Assembly: GCA_024703855.1 (NCBI GenBank)
Contig: CP087965.1
Span: 3,216,001-3,280,000, forward strand
Reading direction: 5' to 3'
DNA from: Polaromonas sp. P2-4
GTDB lineage: Bacteria > Pseudomonadota > Gammaproteobacteria > Burkholderiales > Burkholderiaceae_C
Length of the DNA stretch: 64,000 nucleotides
A program made the position numbers and the translations under genes. Position 1 is the first letter of the stretch. Each line of letters starts with the position of its first letter. Shown here in pieces: positions 34,063 to 43,617 of this stretch. The notes under the pieces are model-generated. The model was given only the letters and a program-made list of their open reading frames with translations, ran no database searches and was not told where the DNA came from.

Positions 34063-34320
34063 CCTGCGGGTTGCACCATGGTCATCAAGCCGGCCATGCA
34101 AACGCCTTCTCGACCATTGCGCTGGTGGCGCTGGCCGAGGAGGCGGACATTCCCAAAAGCGTGCTCTCGCTGGTGACGGGCAGCGCGGCCATGATCGGCG
34201 AGGTGTTCTGCAGCCACCTGGTCAAAAACTCAGTTTCACCGGTTCCGCCGAGGTCGGCCGCGTGCTGTTGCGCCAGTGCGCCGACATGGTGAAAAAGGGG
34301 CGATGGAGCTGGGCGGCGAG
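34063..34320 (+). pseudogene. Remnant of a semialdehyde dehydrogenase (GabD-like) gene
   Basis: Translated pieces AGCTMVIKPA, TIALVALAEEADIPKSVLSLVTGSAAMIGE and FTGSAEVGRVLLRQCADMVKK match the NAD-binding half of succinate-semialdehyde dehydrogenases, but neither end of the gene is present and the frame is broken several times. It is not a copy of the dehydrogenase at 19250: the sequence is clearly different. It begins right after the LacI stop and ends by fusion to an aminotransferase fragment at MELGG. Confidence 0.78.
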
Positions 34321-34593
34321 GTGATCGGCGACGCCATGCGCAGCGGCCTCAAGGGCTTGTCCAATGTCATCGGCATCCGCAGTCTGGGCCTGGCCGGCGC
34401 GGTGGAGCTGTCATCGATAGCCGGTGCGCCCGGCAAGCGGGCTTACGACATCTTCATGGACTGCTTCCACCACGGCGTGCTGGTGCGGCCGGCGGCTGAG
34501 AACATCGTGATTTGCCCGCCCTACATCGTGGAGAAAGAGCACATTGATCGCATTGTCAATGTGGTGGCTGACTCCATCCGTAAACACGCCTGA
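34318..34593 (+). pseudogene. 3'-end remnant of the beta-alanine aminotransferase gene
   Basis: From VIGDAM to the stop after ADSIRKHA this repeats 11387-11656 at roughly nine identical bases in ten, in the same orientation. Only the last 90 or so codons are present, fused in frame to the end of the dehydrogenase remnant. It lacks the PLP site and cannot be active. Together with the intact gene it brackets 22.7 kb that hold the sulfolactate and sugar modules. Confidence 0.88.
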
Positions 34594-34620
34594 TCAAGAC
34601 GCTTTATTGCTGAATTCGCC

Positions 34621-35490
34621 TCATGGCTTGGGTGCGACGAGTTGTTTACGTAGGCCTGCGCAGTAGTCGGTGTCTGGCAAGGCTGGCGTGGGCCAGATGC
34701 TGTCGAATGCATCGGTCTTGTCGAGGTCTGCGCTCCCGCCTGCGTGCAGGCGAACGGTCTTGGTCTTGAGGTCTGCCGGCAGGTGCTGCGGCACGCCCAG
34801 GTTGCGGTCTGCATGGCCGCTACCTGCCAGCAACACCACCACTTTGCCGGGCAGGGCTGCCTGGCTCAAAGTGTTGGCCATGGTGATGTCTTTGCCAATC
34901 TGAATGCGCGTCATGGGCGTGATCTGGCTCTCGGACAGCAAATTGCAATGGCCGGTGCGAATCAGTTGCTGCTGCGCCTTGAGGGCTGGGCCAGACAACT
35001 GAACGTCAAGTTTGCTGTCAGCCATGGCACTTTGCATTTGGGCCCTTGGCAGGTTGGCCCCCAGTACCGGCACCCCGGCGCGCACAGCCGTCATCACGGC
35101 GGGCCCATAAGTTGCCCAGGGCCAGCCTTTGTCGTTCCATTGCAGTGCGTCTCTGGCCTGTGCCTCGGTAGCGCTGGGTTTGAGTGCGGCGGTGCTGACG
35201 CCCACATCAGCCATTTCCAGCGCCACTGCCGCCAGCAGGCCGCGCGCCGAAAGAAGGGCGATCACCTGCTGATGCGTCTGCTGGTGTTCTGCGGCATCGT
35301 GTTGTTCACCCAGCAGCAGAACATCGGTGGGCAGCAGCGCTTCTATCCTGGCAGCCGTTGCCGCAGCAGCGCTACCGCCGGGCGGCTGGAGGATGGGTTC
35401 TTCAGGACGGCTGGCGCAGCCGCTGGCGAGCGCGACCGATGCGGCACAGAGCACGAAGCTCAGGGAGCGGGACAAGGAGAAACAGGGCAT
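34621..35490 (-). CDS. ChaN-family haem-binding-type lipoprotein
   Basis: A 289-residue lipoprotein: lipobox LASGC with the modified Cys at residue 25, then the ChaN/Tiki-type fold (DVLLLGEQHDAAEHQQTHQQVIALL, key GExHD; VALEMADV; VVLLAGSGHADRNLGVPQHL with GxxH near the end). ChaN relatives bind haem or iron and are found with haem uptake genes, but none are adjacent here. Predicted to sit in the outer or inner membrane facing the periplasm. Convergent with the aminotransferase remnant. Intact. Confidence 0.87.
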   Translation of the reverse strand: MPCFSLSRSLSFVLCAASVALASGCASRPEEPILQPPGGSAAAATAARIEALLPTDVLLLGEQHDAAEHQQTHQQVIALLSARGLLAAVALEMADVGVSTAALKPSATEAQARDALQWNDKGWPWATYGPAVMTAVRAGVPVLGANLPRAQMQSAMADSKLDVQLSGPALKAQQQLIRTGHCNLLSESQITPMTRIQIGKDITMANTLSQAALPGKVVVLLAGSGHADRNLGVPQHLPADLKTKTVRLHAGGSADLDKTDAFDSIWPTPALPDTDYCAGLRKQLVAPKP

Positions 35491-35602
35491 CGGTGAATAC
35501 TACTGCACGACTGCTTTTTGCCCCGGTGGCCGGGCTGCTGTGCTGCGTGCAGTGTCGCGCTGGCCATACCCAATGTACCCGGCAGATAGTCGCCCAGGGC
35601 GC

Positions 35603-35884
35603 TTAATGCAGGGAAATCGGCGTGTTGGCCAGTCCGCTGTAGCCTTCCAGCGTGTCTTCAATTTCTTCTTGTGTGGGCGTGTTTTGTGCCCAGGCACTCA
35701 GGCGTTGCTGAAACAACTCTGCCCACGAACCGTCCAGGTACACCTCTTTGCCGGAGCGCTTGTCCACGATTTCAAAGCCGTGCCGGGCCAATTGGGGAAT
35801 GGCGGGCGCGGGCGCAGAGGCTTCTGGGGCGTTGGCGTGAATCTGTACCACCACAAAAGATTCCGAGTCGTAGAGCATGTGCAT
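35603..35884 (-). CDS. DUF3567 family protein
   Basis: A 93-residue soluble protein with the conserved HMLYDSESFVVVQIHAN start and RHGFEIVDKRSGKEVYLDGSWAELFQQ core that I recognise as DUF3567, a family confined to Burkholderiales. Function unknown. It stands alone between the ChaN and DUF3108 genes with spacers of over 100 bases on each side. Intact. Confidence 0.87.
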   Translation of the reverse strand: MHMLYDSESFVVVQIHANAPEASAPAPAIPQLARHGFEIVDKRSGKEVYLDGSWAELFQQRLSAWAQNTPTQEEIEDTLEGYSGLANTPISLH

Positions 35885-36009
35885 GGTTGGGTCCTTATTT
35901 CCTGCTTTTTAGATAGCAACGATGGTGCCAAGTTCAAGTGGCCGGGGGTGAGCAGGGCTGAATGCGTGAAAAATCACGCGACGCTGCGTTGCGCAGCGTT
36001 CTGGCGCAC

Positions 36010-37109
36010 TCAGGGTTTCATCACGTCCGAGAGCTGCTGGTCGACAAAATCGCCGCTGAATTGGGTGATTTTATTGCGCACCGGCAAGTAGCCCAGCGAA
36101 GGGGCGTACCAGATCTCCACTTTCGAGTCGTATTCGCGCCGGGGCTGGCGTGCGAGCTTGAGGGTGGCCAGTTCGCCAAAGGGCAGGTTTATTTTTTCCT
36201 CGGCTTCCACCAAAAAAGTCCAGGTGTCCGCATCACGCGGTCCCACGGTGTACAGCGAAATGCTGGAGCCGACCGGGAAGCCGCCTGGCTTGCCTGCCAG
36301 CATGCCGCCCAGCTGAAACAGGATGCTCACCCGGTCTTGCGCGCCCTTGACCCATGGCACAGCGGGCGTGTTGACGCTGAAGCTGATCTGGCCCTTGTCG
36401 GGCTCAAAATGCGCGGCCACTTCGGTTCTCGATTTGTCGGTAAAACGGCTGGGTGCCAGACCTTCAGCGCCCACCTGGCCGCTGCTGCTCATGCTGCGCG
36501 AGCCCAGAAACAGGGCGCCGCCGCTCATGCGGGCGATGTAGCTGCTGCCGGTGTTTTGCCAGGCCAGTTCCGCGTTTGCGTGCCAACTCATCCCTTTGGC
36601 GTTGCTGGTCATCTTGTATTCAAGCTGGACGCTTGCGGGCAAAGCCATGGCTGTCACGGGCGTCTGGCTGGGGCCGGCCGGGAGTGTGGGGGCGCTGGCG
36701 GCGGCCGTTGGGGCTGTGGCCTGGGCTGGCTCGCTGGCCGTAGCCGCCGGGGCCTCCGGGTTGCTGGCGGCGGGCTGTGGTACTGGAGATGCTATTAAAT
36801 CAATAGCTGGTTGCGCCCATTTTTCCTGGGCTACAGCCTCTTTTCTTTAAAAACAGGTTTTTTGACGGGCTTGGCAAGTGGTTTTGCACGCGGTTTGACT
36901 TGAGGTGCTGCCGCGGGCGGCGGCGCGCTCACCTCGGCCGGTGGTCTTTCAATGCTTCGCGTCACGAAAGCCGGTGCGTGGGGCGAAGAAGGGTTTAGCG
37001 CGGGCCCAAACCGGTTAGGGGTGGTCCGCAGCACCAGCGTGTGGGCGGCCAGCACCAGCACGGCCAGCACCGCCAGCGCACGCCAGGGAGGCGCCGCCAA
37101 GCTGCTCAT
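36010..37109 (-). CDS. DUF3108 domain protein with TonB-like proline-rich N-terminus
   Basis: Residues 1-92 hold one N-terminal membrane helix (WRALAVLAVLVLAAHTLVL) and a Pro/Lys/Ala stretch (PKVKPRAKPLAKPVKKPVF-like), followed by a long Ala/Pro linker and, from about 36657, the DUF3108 beta-rich domain (VQLEYKMTSNAKGMSWHANAELAW... GYLPVRNKITQFSGDFVDQQLSD). A one-base frame change in an A run at 36846-36853 separates the first 92 residues from the rest; all downstream codons are open. The 58-bp two-hairpin repeat at 36791-36848 lies inside the linker, in frame. Start overlaps the IclR stop in ATGA. Predicted anchored in the inner membrane with a periplasmic domain; role unknown. Confidence 0.75.
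36791..36848 (+). repeat. Two-hairpin dispersed repeat, copy 1 (inside DUF3108 gene)
   Basis: GCTATT...AATAGC forms the first stem and TTGCGCCC...GGGCTACAG the second, ending in CCTCTTTTCTTT. Aligned copies lie at 40268-40325 and 47333-47391. Here it is read on the opposite strand as the open codons EAVAQEKWAQPAIDLIA. Confidence 0.8.
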
Positions 37110-37948
37110 GCGCCCGAAAAGCCCAGATCGCTGGAAAGCTGCCGGGCCGCAGCTGCCAGCGGCCGGGCCACTGCACCGTCCCAGGCCGGGTCAAAGGTGG
37201 CCAGCGAACTGAGGGCCACCATGCCCAGCACCAGGTGGCCATCGGCATCAAACACCGGCGCGCAAAAACCGGCCACGCCGGGCAGCAAGGTGTCCACCAC
37301 CACGCGCCATGCCGCGCTGGCGCACCTCATCCAGCAGGGCGTTGACCTCGGCCATGCTGGCGGGCACATCCTTGCGGGCCAGCTTCTGGGCGCGTGTCAG
37401 TTCGTCCTGGAGCAGCCCGGCCAGCCGGTTTTGCGGCGCAGGGTGGTGCGCAGACATGAAGGCCAAAAGCACAGGCCCGTGGCCGATGACAGCAGCGGCA
37501 TGACATCGCCCAGCCGCAGGTTGACGGTGATGGCCTGGGGCGACTCCTCCCAGTGAACAATGGTGGGGCCCTGGTTGCCCCACACGCCGAGCGCCAGCGT
37601 CTGGCCGATTTGCTCCATCAGCGGTTGCAGGCGTTGCCGCGCCATTTTCACACTGTCAATGCGCGACAAGGAAGCGAGCCCTAACTTGAGAGCTGCCGGT
37701 CCGAGGTCGTAGCGGGTGCTGGCGGCATCCTGTGTGACCAGGGCCAACCGCTGAAAGCTCACCAAATAACGGTGTGCCTTGGCCGCGTTCATGCCGGCCG
37801 CCGCCGCCAGGTCGCGCAACATCAGCGGGCCGGACGACGCGGCCAGCACATCGAGCAGGCTGAAGCCGACCTCCACCGACTGGATGCCGGCGCGCTGGGG
37901 CGGCAGGTCGGTGAGCGTGCTGGAATGTTCTGCGGAAGATGCTTTCAT
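37106..37948 (-). CDS. IclR-family transcriptional regulator
   Basis: About 280 residues. The helix-turn-helix is SVEVGFSLLDVLAASSGPLMLRDLAAAAGMNAAKAHRYLVSF and the effector domain includes LGVWGNQGPTIVHWEES, LARKDVPASMAEVNALLDEVRQRG and DTLLPGVAGFCAPVFDADGHLVLGMVAL. Two frame changes: one base near 37460 and a missing CG at 37302-37307. It is divergent from the FAH-family gene across 216 bases and probably controls it. IclR proteins often regulate aromatic catabolism, in line with a fumarylacetoacetase-like target. Confidence 0.87.
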
Positions 37949-37972
37949 GGAATTGAACTAGAATTTGGAATT
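37948..37972. promoter_or_regulatory. Direct TGGAATT repeats in the IclR-FAH spacer
   Basis: TGGAATT occurs at 37948-37954 and again at 37966-37972, 18 bases apart, in an AT-rich stretch unlike the surrounding GC-rich DNA. The spacer 37949-38164 separates the divergent IclR and hydrolase genes, so this is a candidate regulator site; it overlaps the IclR start and could mediate autoregulation. Confidence 0.4.
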
Positions 37973-38164
37973 ACATTTAGGTAAATTGATTTCACTTATC
38001 GTAACTCCGAATGGTGTTTTTAAGATCAGGTGTTGAAAGGTCGTGCTGCCAGCAATGAATGTTGGCGCAGGTCCGGAAGGCACGGCAGACTACAGCGCAA
38101 TCAACTGTGTAGTCTGCAATATGACACTGAAGAAATACCGCCCAGCCACTCAATCAGGATATTT

Positions 38165-39144
38165 ATGAAACTTGCTACGTACAAAGACGGTTCACGCGAC
38201 GGCCAGCTGGTGGTGGTGTCGCGCGATCTCTCCACGGCCCATTATGCGACGGGCATTGCCAGCAAACTGCAGCAGGTGCTGGACGACTGGAGCTTCCTGT
38301 CGCCGCAATTGCAGGACTTGTATGAGACGCTCAACAGCGGCAAGGCGCGCCACGCCTTCCCGTTTGAGCCGGCGCAGTGCATGGCCCCGCTGCCGCGCGC
38401 CTACCAGTGGGCCGATGGCTCGGCCTTCATCAACCATGTGGAACTGGTGCGCAAGGCGCGCGATTCGGAAGTGCCGGCTTCGTTTTACACCGACCCGCTG
38501 ATGTACCAGGGCGGCAGCGACGACTTTATCGGCCCTTGCGACGATGTGGTGGTGGCCAGCGAAGAGTTTGGCATCGACTTTGAGGCCGAAATTGCCGTGA
38601 TCACGGCCGACGTGCCCATGCGCGCCACGCCCGAACAGGCGCTGGAAGGCATACGCCTGGTGATGCTGGCCAACGACGTGTCGCTGCGCGGCCTGGTGCC
38701 CAATGAGCTGGCCAAGGGCTTTGGCTTTTTCCAGAGCAAACCGGCCACCGCCTTCAGCCCGGTCGCGGTCACGCTGGATGAACTGGGCGACTTGTGGGAC
38801 AAGGGCCGCCTGCACCTGACCCTGCAAAGCACCTGGAACGGTCGCAAGGTCGGCATGTGCGAGGCCGGCCCGGAGATGACCTTTCATTTTGGCCAGCTGA
38901 TTGCACATATCTGCAAGACCCGCAATGTGCGCGCCGGCAGCATTGTGGGCTCAGGCACGGTGAGCAACAAGGACTGGAGCCACGGTTACAGCTGCATCGC
39001 TGAAAAAGCGCGATTGAAACCATTGAAGACGGCAAGCCCAAGACGCCGTTCATGAAGTTTGGCGACAGCATCCGTATCGAGGCCAAGGGCAAGGATGGGC
39101 TGTCGATGTTTGGCGCGATTGACCAGAAGGTTGCGGCGGCTTAA
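38165..39144 (+). CDS. Fumarylacetoacetate hydrolase (FAH) family protein
   Basis: About 326 residues. The metal site is visible in FGIDFEAEIAVITADVP (ExE) and the glycine motifs in IVGSGTVSNKDWSHGYSCIAEKR. The long N-terminal section (MKLATYKDGSRDGQLVVVSRDLSTAHYAT) matches FAH-family hydrolases found in homogentisate, gentisate or related aromatic pathways, which split acylpyruvates. One base is missing near 39005; with it restored the end reads KTPFMKFGDSIRIEAKGKDGLSMFGAIDQKVAAA. The start at 38165 follows CAGGATATTT. Probable target of the divergent IclR regulator. Confidence 0.88.
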
Positions 39145-39164
39145 AGAGCGGTCTGCTGCGCGCC

Positions 39165-39771
39165 TCAAGCAGCGTTGCCCACCTGCGCGACAAACATCTT
39201 GATGCCGCGCAGCAGCATCTCGACCGAGATGGCCACCAGAATCAGGCCCATCAGCCGTTCAAAGGCCATCATCACCCGGTCGCCCGCCACCCGCTGGATG
39301 CGCTCGGACAGCACCAGCACCACGGCGCAGACGGCCATGGTGACGCACAGCGCGGCCACCCACTCCAACCGCCGGGCCGGGGCTTGCGAGACCAGCAGCA
39401 TCACCGTGGCCAGCGCCGATGGGCCCGCCAGCGCCGGAATCGCCAGCGGCACGATCAGCGGCTCGCCGTGCAGCGGCGGGGCGTCGGACGGTGCGGGCGG
39501 AAAAATCATGCGCAGCGCAATCAAAAACATGACCACTGCCCCAGCGATTTGCAGCGACAAATCGCTCAGGTTCATCAGGAGCAAAAAGCCGTCGCCGACA
39601 AACATGAAAGCCAGCAACAGCAAAAAGGCAATCAGCACTTCCCGCAGGATGACCCACATGCGCCGCTCGGGCAAGGACGCCGCGCAGGGCGCTGACAAAG
39701 ATGGGAATGTTGCCAAACGGATCGGTGATCAGCAGCAGCAAAATCGTGGCTGAGGCAAAGGTGTAAGCCAT
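39165..39771 (-). CDS. MarC/UPF0056 family integral membrane protein
   Basis: About 201 residues with six hydrophobic helices. The start TFASATILLLLITDPFGNIPIFVSAL and the late PLAIPALAGPSALATVMLL and GLILVAISVEMLLRGI are typical of MarC (NAAT) proteins, formerly linked to multiple antibiotic resistance and of uncertain transport function. One base too many near 39680 shifts the frame after ALRA; expected continuation is SLPERRMWVILREVL. Convergent with the FAH gene. Confidence 0.87.
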
Positions 39772-39816
39772 GGACGTAGAGTTTTAGACGTTGAAGGCGA
39801 AAGCTCAGGCGGCAGG

Positions 39817-40230
39817 CTAAGCGGCGTAGAGCGCATCCAGCGACTTGAAACCCTTGATCTCCATCGGGTTGCCAAACGGATCGCAAAAAAACATGGTCCA
39901 TTGCTCGCCGGGCTGGCCTTCAAAGCGCACTTGCGGTGCCAGCACAAACTCGGTGTGGGCCGCTTGCAAACGTTGGGCCATGGCCTGCCAGTCGGGCAGA
40001 CTCAAGACCAGCCCGAAGTGCGGCATGGGCACCAGCGTGTCGCCCACATGGCCGGTGCGCTCCGTTTTAAAAGGCTCGCCCAGATGCAGCGAAAGCTGGT
40101 GGCTGAAAAAGTCAAAATCGACCCAGGTGGCGGTGCTGCGCCCCTCGGTGCAACCCAGCACGCCGCCATAAAAGCGGCGGGCTTCATCCAGGTCTCTGAC
40201 ATTGAAGGCGAAGTGGAACAGGCTTTTCAT
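39817..40230 (-). CDS. VOC (glyoxalase/bleomycin resistance) superfamily protein
   Basis: An intact 137-residue protein. LFHFAFNVRDLDEARRFYGGVLGCTEGRS at the N-terminus gives the first metal His, HFGLVLSLPDWQAMAQRL and MFFCDPFGNPMEIKGFKS give the second module with the terminal Glu. VOC proteins act as metal-dependent lyases, isomerases or dioxygenases; this subgroup resembles small uncharacterised dioxygenase-like members. The substrate is not apparent from its neighbours. Confidence 0.87.
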   Translation of the reverse strand: MKSLFHFAFNVRDLDEARRFYGGVLGCTEGRSTATWVDFDFFSHQLSLHLGEPFKTERTGHVGDTLVPMPHFGLVLSLPDWQAMAQRLQAAHTEFVLAPQVRFEGQPGEQWTMFFCDPFGNPMEIKGFKSLDALYAA

Positions 40231-40267
40231 CGCGCAAGCTTAGCAGGCCTGTTGGGTAAGGCAGAAT

Positions 40268-40325
40268 GCTATCAAAAATATAGCTTGTTGCGCCCGATGT
40301 GTATGGGCTAAAGGCCTTTTCTTTC
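40268..40325 (+). repeat. Two-hairpin dispersed repeat, copy 2 (intergenic)
   Basis: GCTAT...ATAGC followed by TTGTTGCGCCC and ATGGGCTAAAGGCCTTTTCTTT aligns with the copies at 36791 and 47333. It lies upstream of the VOC gene start, in the 320-base spacer before phaM (40231-40550), which otherwise holds no gene. Confidence 0.8.
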
Positions 40326-40550
40326 ATTAAAACAAGAAAAAATCACGGGGAAGTACGCGCATGACGGCTTTCAGGTCAGGCTTGGGTTGCACAGGAGAAA
40401 AACGGGTTGACGTGCCGCCACGGCGTTGCACAATGAAGGTGTCGGCGGGTAGCCCCAACGTCCCCACAGCAGGGCCGCCCAGCCTGACAGACGCAATACC
40501 GCAATGCAGCAATATCAATAGCAACAACGCACAACCCGCCAGGAGACACC

Positions 40551-41420
40551 ATGAGTGAAGCAGACAACCCTTCTTTCCCCGATTTCGGCAAGTTTGTGCC
40601 CGGCTTCGACTTTCTGCAAAACCTGGCCAAGCAGGCCGCTGGCAGTGCGACGCAAAACATCCCGCAGCTCCCCAACCTTGGCAACTGGGTCGCGCCCACG
40701 CTCAATGTGGAAGAACTGGACAAGCGTATTGAAGAGCTCAAGGCGGTGCAGTTCTGGCTGGACCAGAACGCCATGGCGCTCAAGGCCACCATCCAGGCGC
40801 TGGAGGTGCAAAAGATGACGCTGGCCACGCTCAAGGGCATGAACTTCAACATGGGCGACGTGGCCAACGCCTTCAAGCTCAAGGTCGCCGACAGCGTGGC
40901 CGGTGGCATGCAGCGTGCGGCAGACAAGGCCAAGACCTTCGCCGGGCTTGAAGTGCCGGCGGAGGAGGAAGAGGAGGCTCAAGCCGAGCCGGCCGACAGC
41001 AAAGCTGCTGCACCCAAAGCAAAATCGACCAAGGCACCGGCTGCCGGCGGCGTGGTCGACCCGCTGCAATGGTGGGGCGCGCTGACCCAGCAGTTTCAGA
41101 CGATTGCGGCCGAGGCGATGAAAGATGCCGCCAAAAAAACCGCCATCGACGCGACCAAAAGCATGGCCACTGGCCTGGCCAAAGACGCCGTGAAATCCGC
41201 CACCGACATGGCGACCGGTTTGGCCAAAGGCATGGCGGAGAGCGCCAGTAAAACCGTTGCAGGCGGCGCACGCGCGGCCATGAACACCGCCCTGCGCAGC
41301 ACCCAGGGCTGGCCCACGCCGCCGGAGCCCAAAACGGCAAGGGCTGCGAAATCACCCGCAAAACCAACGTCAAAAACCAAAACGCCTGCGCGCAAGACGG
41401 CCCGAAAAACCACCCGCTGA
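40551..41420 (+). CDS. phaM: PhaM-type polyhydroxyalkanoate granule regulatory protein
   Basis: A 289-residue protein. The N-terminal conserved PhaM region includes PGFDFLQNLAKQAAGS, NWVAPTLNVEELDKRIEELKAVQFWLDQNAMALKATIQALEVQKMTLATLKGM (cited by EELDKRI and VQFWL). The middle is acidic (EEEEEAQAE), then an amphipathic Ala-rich segment, and the C-terminus is a Lys/Ala/Pro tail (AKSPAKPTSKTKTPARKTARK) of the type that binds DNA. In Ralstonia, PhaM activates PHB synthase PhaC and attaches granules to the nucleoid. ATG follows AGGAGACACC. Intact. A phasin is the nearest alternative. Confidence 0.85.
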   Translation: MSEADNPSFPDFGKFVPGFDFLQNLAKQAAGSATQNIPQLPNLGNWVAPTLNVEELDKRIEELKAVQFWLDQNAMALKATIQALEVQKMTLATLKGMNFNMGDVANAFKLKVADSVAGGMQRAADKAKTFAGLEVPAEEEEEAQAEPADSKAAAPKAKSTKAPAAGGVVDPLQWWGALTQQFQTIAAEAMKDAAKKTAIDATKSMATGLAKDAVKSATDMATGLAKGMAESASKTVAGGARAAMNTALRSTQGWPTPPEPKTARAAKSPAKPTSKTKTPARKTARKTTR

Positions 41421-41456
41421 ATGCGCTGCTGACACCTTAGAGCGACAAGACCCAAG

Positions 41457-42741
41457 ATGAAGCTTTTCCCCTATGGCCACGCCACCCATCCGCAATGGCA
41501 GATGGCGGTCGGTCTTGTGCTGGCGCAACTGCGGGCCCTCATGGCCTTGCCCGGCTACGCCAGTGCGCCTACGCTGGCGCTGCTCTACATCACCGATCAC
41601 TATGTCAATCAGGCGCAGGACATCCTCGACCACCTGAGCGCCGAGCTGCCCGAGATCACCGACTGGAGCGGCACCGTGGGCGTGGGCATCGCCTCCAACA
41701 ACGTCGAGTATTTCGACGAGCCCCGCGCTCGCGGTGATGCTGTGCGAACTGCCGCACGACCAGTACCGCGTGTTTTCCGGCGTGTCGCCCTTGCCGCCGG
41801 CCAGCCATGGCCGCTTCAAGGCGCATACCGCCCTGGTGCACGCCGACGCTGCAACGCCCGATGTGGCCGAGCTGATTGACGAGATGGCCCAGCGCACCGA
41901 CAGCGGTTATGTCTTTGGCGGCCTGGCGTCCAGCCGGGCCAAGACCGTGCAATTTGCCCTCAGTGGCCACGGCAACGTGAACGGCCAGGGCGCGGCCAGC
42001 GGTGTTTTCAGCGGCGGCCTGAGTGGCGTGGCCTTTGCGCGCGGCGCAAGGCTGATGTCGCGGGTCACGCAAGGCTGTCGGCCGGTATCGGCCAACCATG
42101 AAATCACCGCGTGTGAAGCCAATGTGGTGACCGAACTCGACGGCCAGCCCGCGCTCGACGTGATGCTGGCGGACCTGGATGTATCGCTGGACCAGCCGCA
42201 CGAGGCCCTGGACAAAGTGCGCAGCACGCTGGTCGGCCTGAGCAGCCTGGAAGACCAGCTGAACGACGGCCCTGCCGCCCGGCGCACGGGCCAGTTTGGC
42301 GCCGAGGTGGTGGTGCGCCACCTGATCGGGCTGGACCCGGCGCGCAAGGGCATTGCGATTGCCGAGGTGCCCAAAGTGGGCATGACGCTGGCCTTTTGCG
42401 AACGCAACGCCGAAGCCGCGCGTGCCGACCTGATTCGGGTCTGCGCCGAAATCCGCGAAGAGCTGGAGCCCGAAGAAGTCACGCGGGAAGTTGCCAGCGC
42501 GTTGAGCGCACCAGAAGCCGAATCAGCACCGCACGCGGCCCGGCGCATTGCCGGTGCCATTTATGTGAGTTGCTCGGGGCGTGGCGGCCCGCATTTCGGT
42601 GCGCCCAGCGCCGAGTTGCAGATTGTGCGGCGCGCCTTGGGCGACGTACCGCTGGTCGGTTTTTTTGCCGGCGGCGAAATTGCGCGCCACCACCTGTATG
42701 GCTATACCGGGGTGCTGACGGTGTTTACGGCGGTGGATTGA
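41457..42741 (+). CDS. FIST-domain signal-sensing protein
   Basis: A soluble protein of about 428 residues with a FIST_N domain (LALLYITDHYVNQAQDILDHL, GTVGVGIASNNVEYFDEPA) and a FIST_C domain ending GAIYVSCSGRGGPHFGAPSAELQIVRRALGDVPLVGFFAGGEIARHHLYGYTGVLTVF (key GxFAGGEI and YGYTGVL). FIST modules are thought to bind small ligands such as amino acids and usually pair with two-component or methyl-accepting proteins, none of which are adjacent. One extra C in the CCCC run near 41720 breaks the frame inside FIST_N. It follows phaM by 36 bases and may be co-transcribed. Confidence 0.85.
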
Positions 42742-42762
42742 GCCCCCTTGGGCGCAGCTGAA

Positions 42763-43491
42763 TCAGCGTCGCAAGGCAGCGAACGCCTCAAATTCCCAAC
42801 TGCGCATCGCCAGCAGCAAGGTATAGCCCTCGCGGTCCTTGTCAGCCAGTTTCTGGTCGGCCTGGTGTTGCTGGGCAAAGTCTTGCGCTACGCGCTGCAT
42901 GCGCTCCATGAACGAGGGGGCCAGGCTGCGGCTGATGGAGCCGTGCACCAGCAGCAGGCCTTCGCCGTTGCCGTCAAAGCCGCCGGAAAAATAGTCCAGC
43001 AAGGCGTTGTCGCGAAAGTAGTCCATCACCGGGCCATGCGGCCGCCAGCGGAAGGTCTTGGCCAGCTTGAGCCGGTAGCGGTTTAGCGGTTTGAGCTCGA
43101 TGATGCCGATGCGGTCCAGCTGCGCCAGGTACTTGATGCACTCGGCCTCTGACAGGCGGTAGCTGCCCGTCATTTGTTCCAGCGTCCATTGCGACAGCAC
43201 GCAAATGGCGGCCAGCAGCAGTTTCTTGTCGGCCACGACGGCTTTTTCCTGTGCTTCGGTCAACTCCGCCAGCAGTGGCTGCGTGTCTGCCACGCGCCTG
43301 GCGAGTTCGGCAAAGTCCAGCTTCAGCGCGCGGCAGATCGCGTCGACACGTGACAGCGGCATGTCGCCCTTGGCCAGCATGCGTTTGACACTGGACTCGG
43401 CCATGCCCAGCGCGCGCCAGATCGGCATAGGTCATCTGGGCCGATTTGAGTTCTTTTTCAGGGCGGTTACCAGGTCAGCGCTTGTGCTCAT
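42763..43491 (-). CDS. XRE-family helix-turn-helix regulator
   Basis: About 242 residues. The N-terminus, once corrected, reads STSADLVTALKKELKSAQMTYADLARALGMAESSVKRMLAKGDMPLSRVDAICRALKLDFAELAR (key YADLARALGMAESSVKR), an XRE/Cro DNA-binding domain. The rest is an uncharacterised C-terminal domain (MTGSYRLSEAECIKYLAQLDRIGIIELKPLNRYRL, then RSLAPSFMERMQRVAQDFAQQH). Two changes break the start: one A missing near 43456 and a CG missing at 43410-43417. Divergent from the ceramidase-like gene by 126 bases. Target unknown. Confidence 0.82.
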
Positions 43492-43617
43492 AAAAAGCTC
43501 CTTGGTATTGATTGTCGATACTTCGGGTCTTGCGGCTTCAGCTTGTATCAATATCGTGGGGAGATTTCAGCTTGTGCAGGCAGACTGCGCCGACTTATAT
43601 TGAAAGGACTTGCTGTC

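Noticed and set aside
34276..34593. A 105-residue gene of its own
   Set aside because: The frame is a fusion of a dehydrogenase fragment and the aminotransferase 3' end without any complete domain, so it is listed as two remnants.
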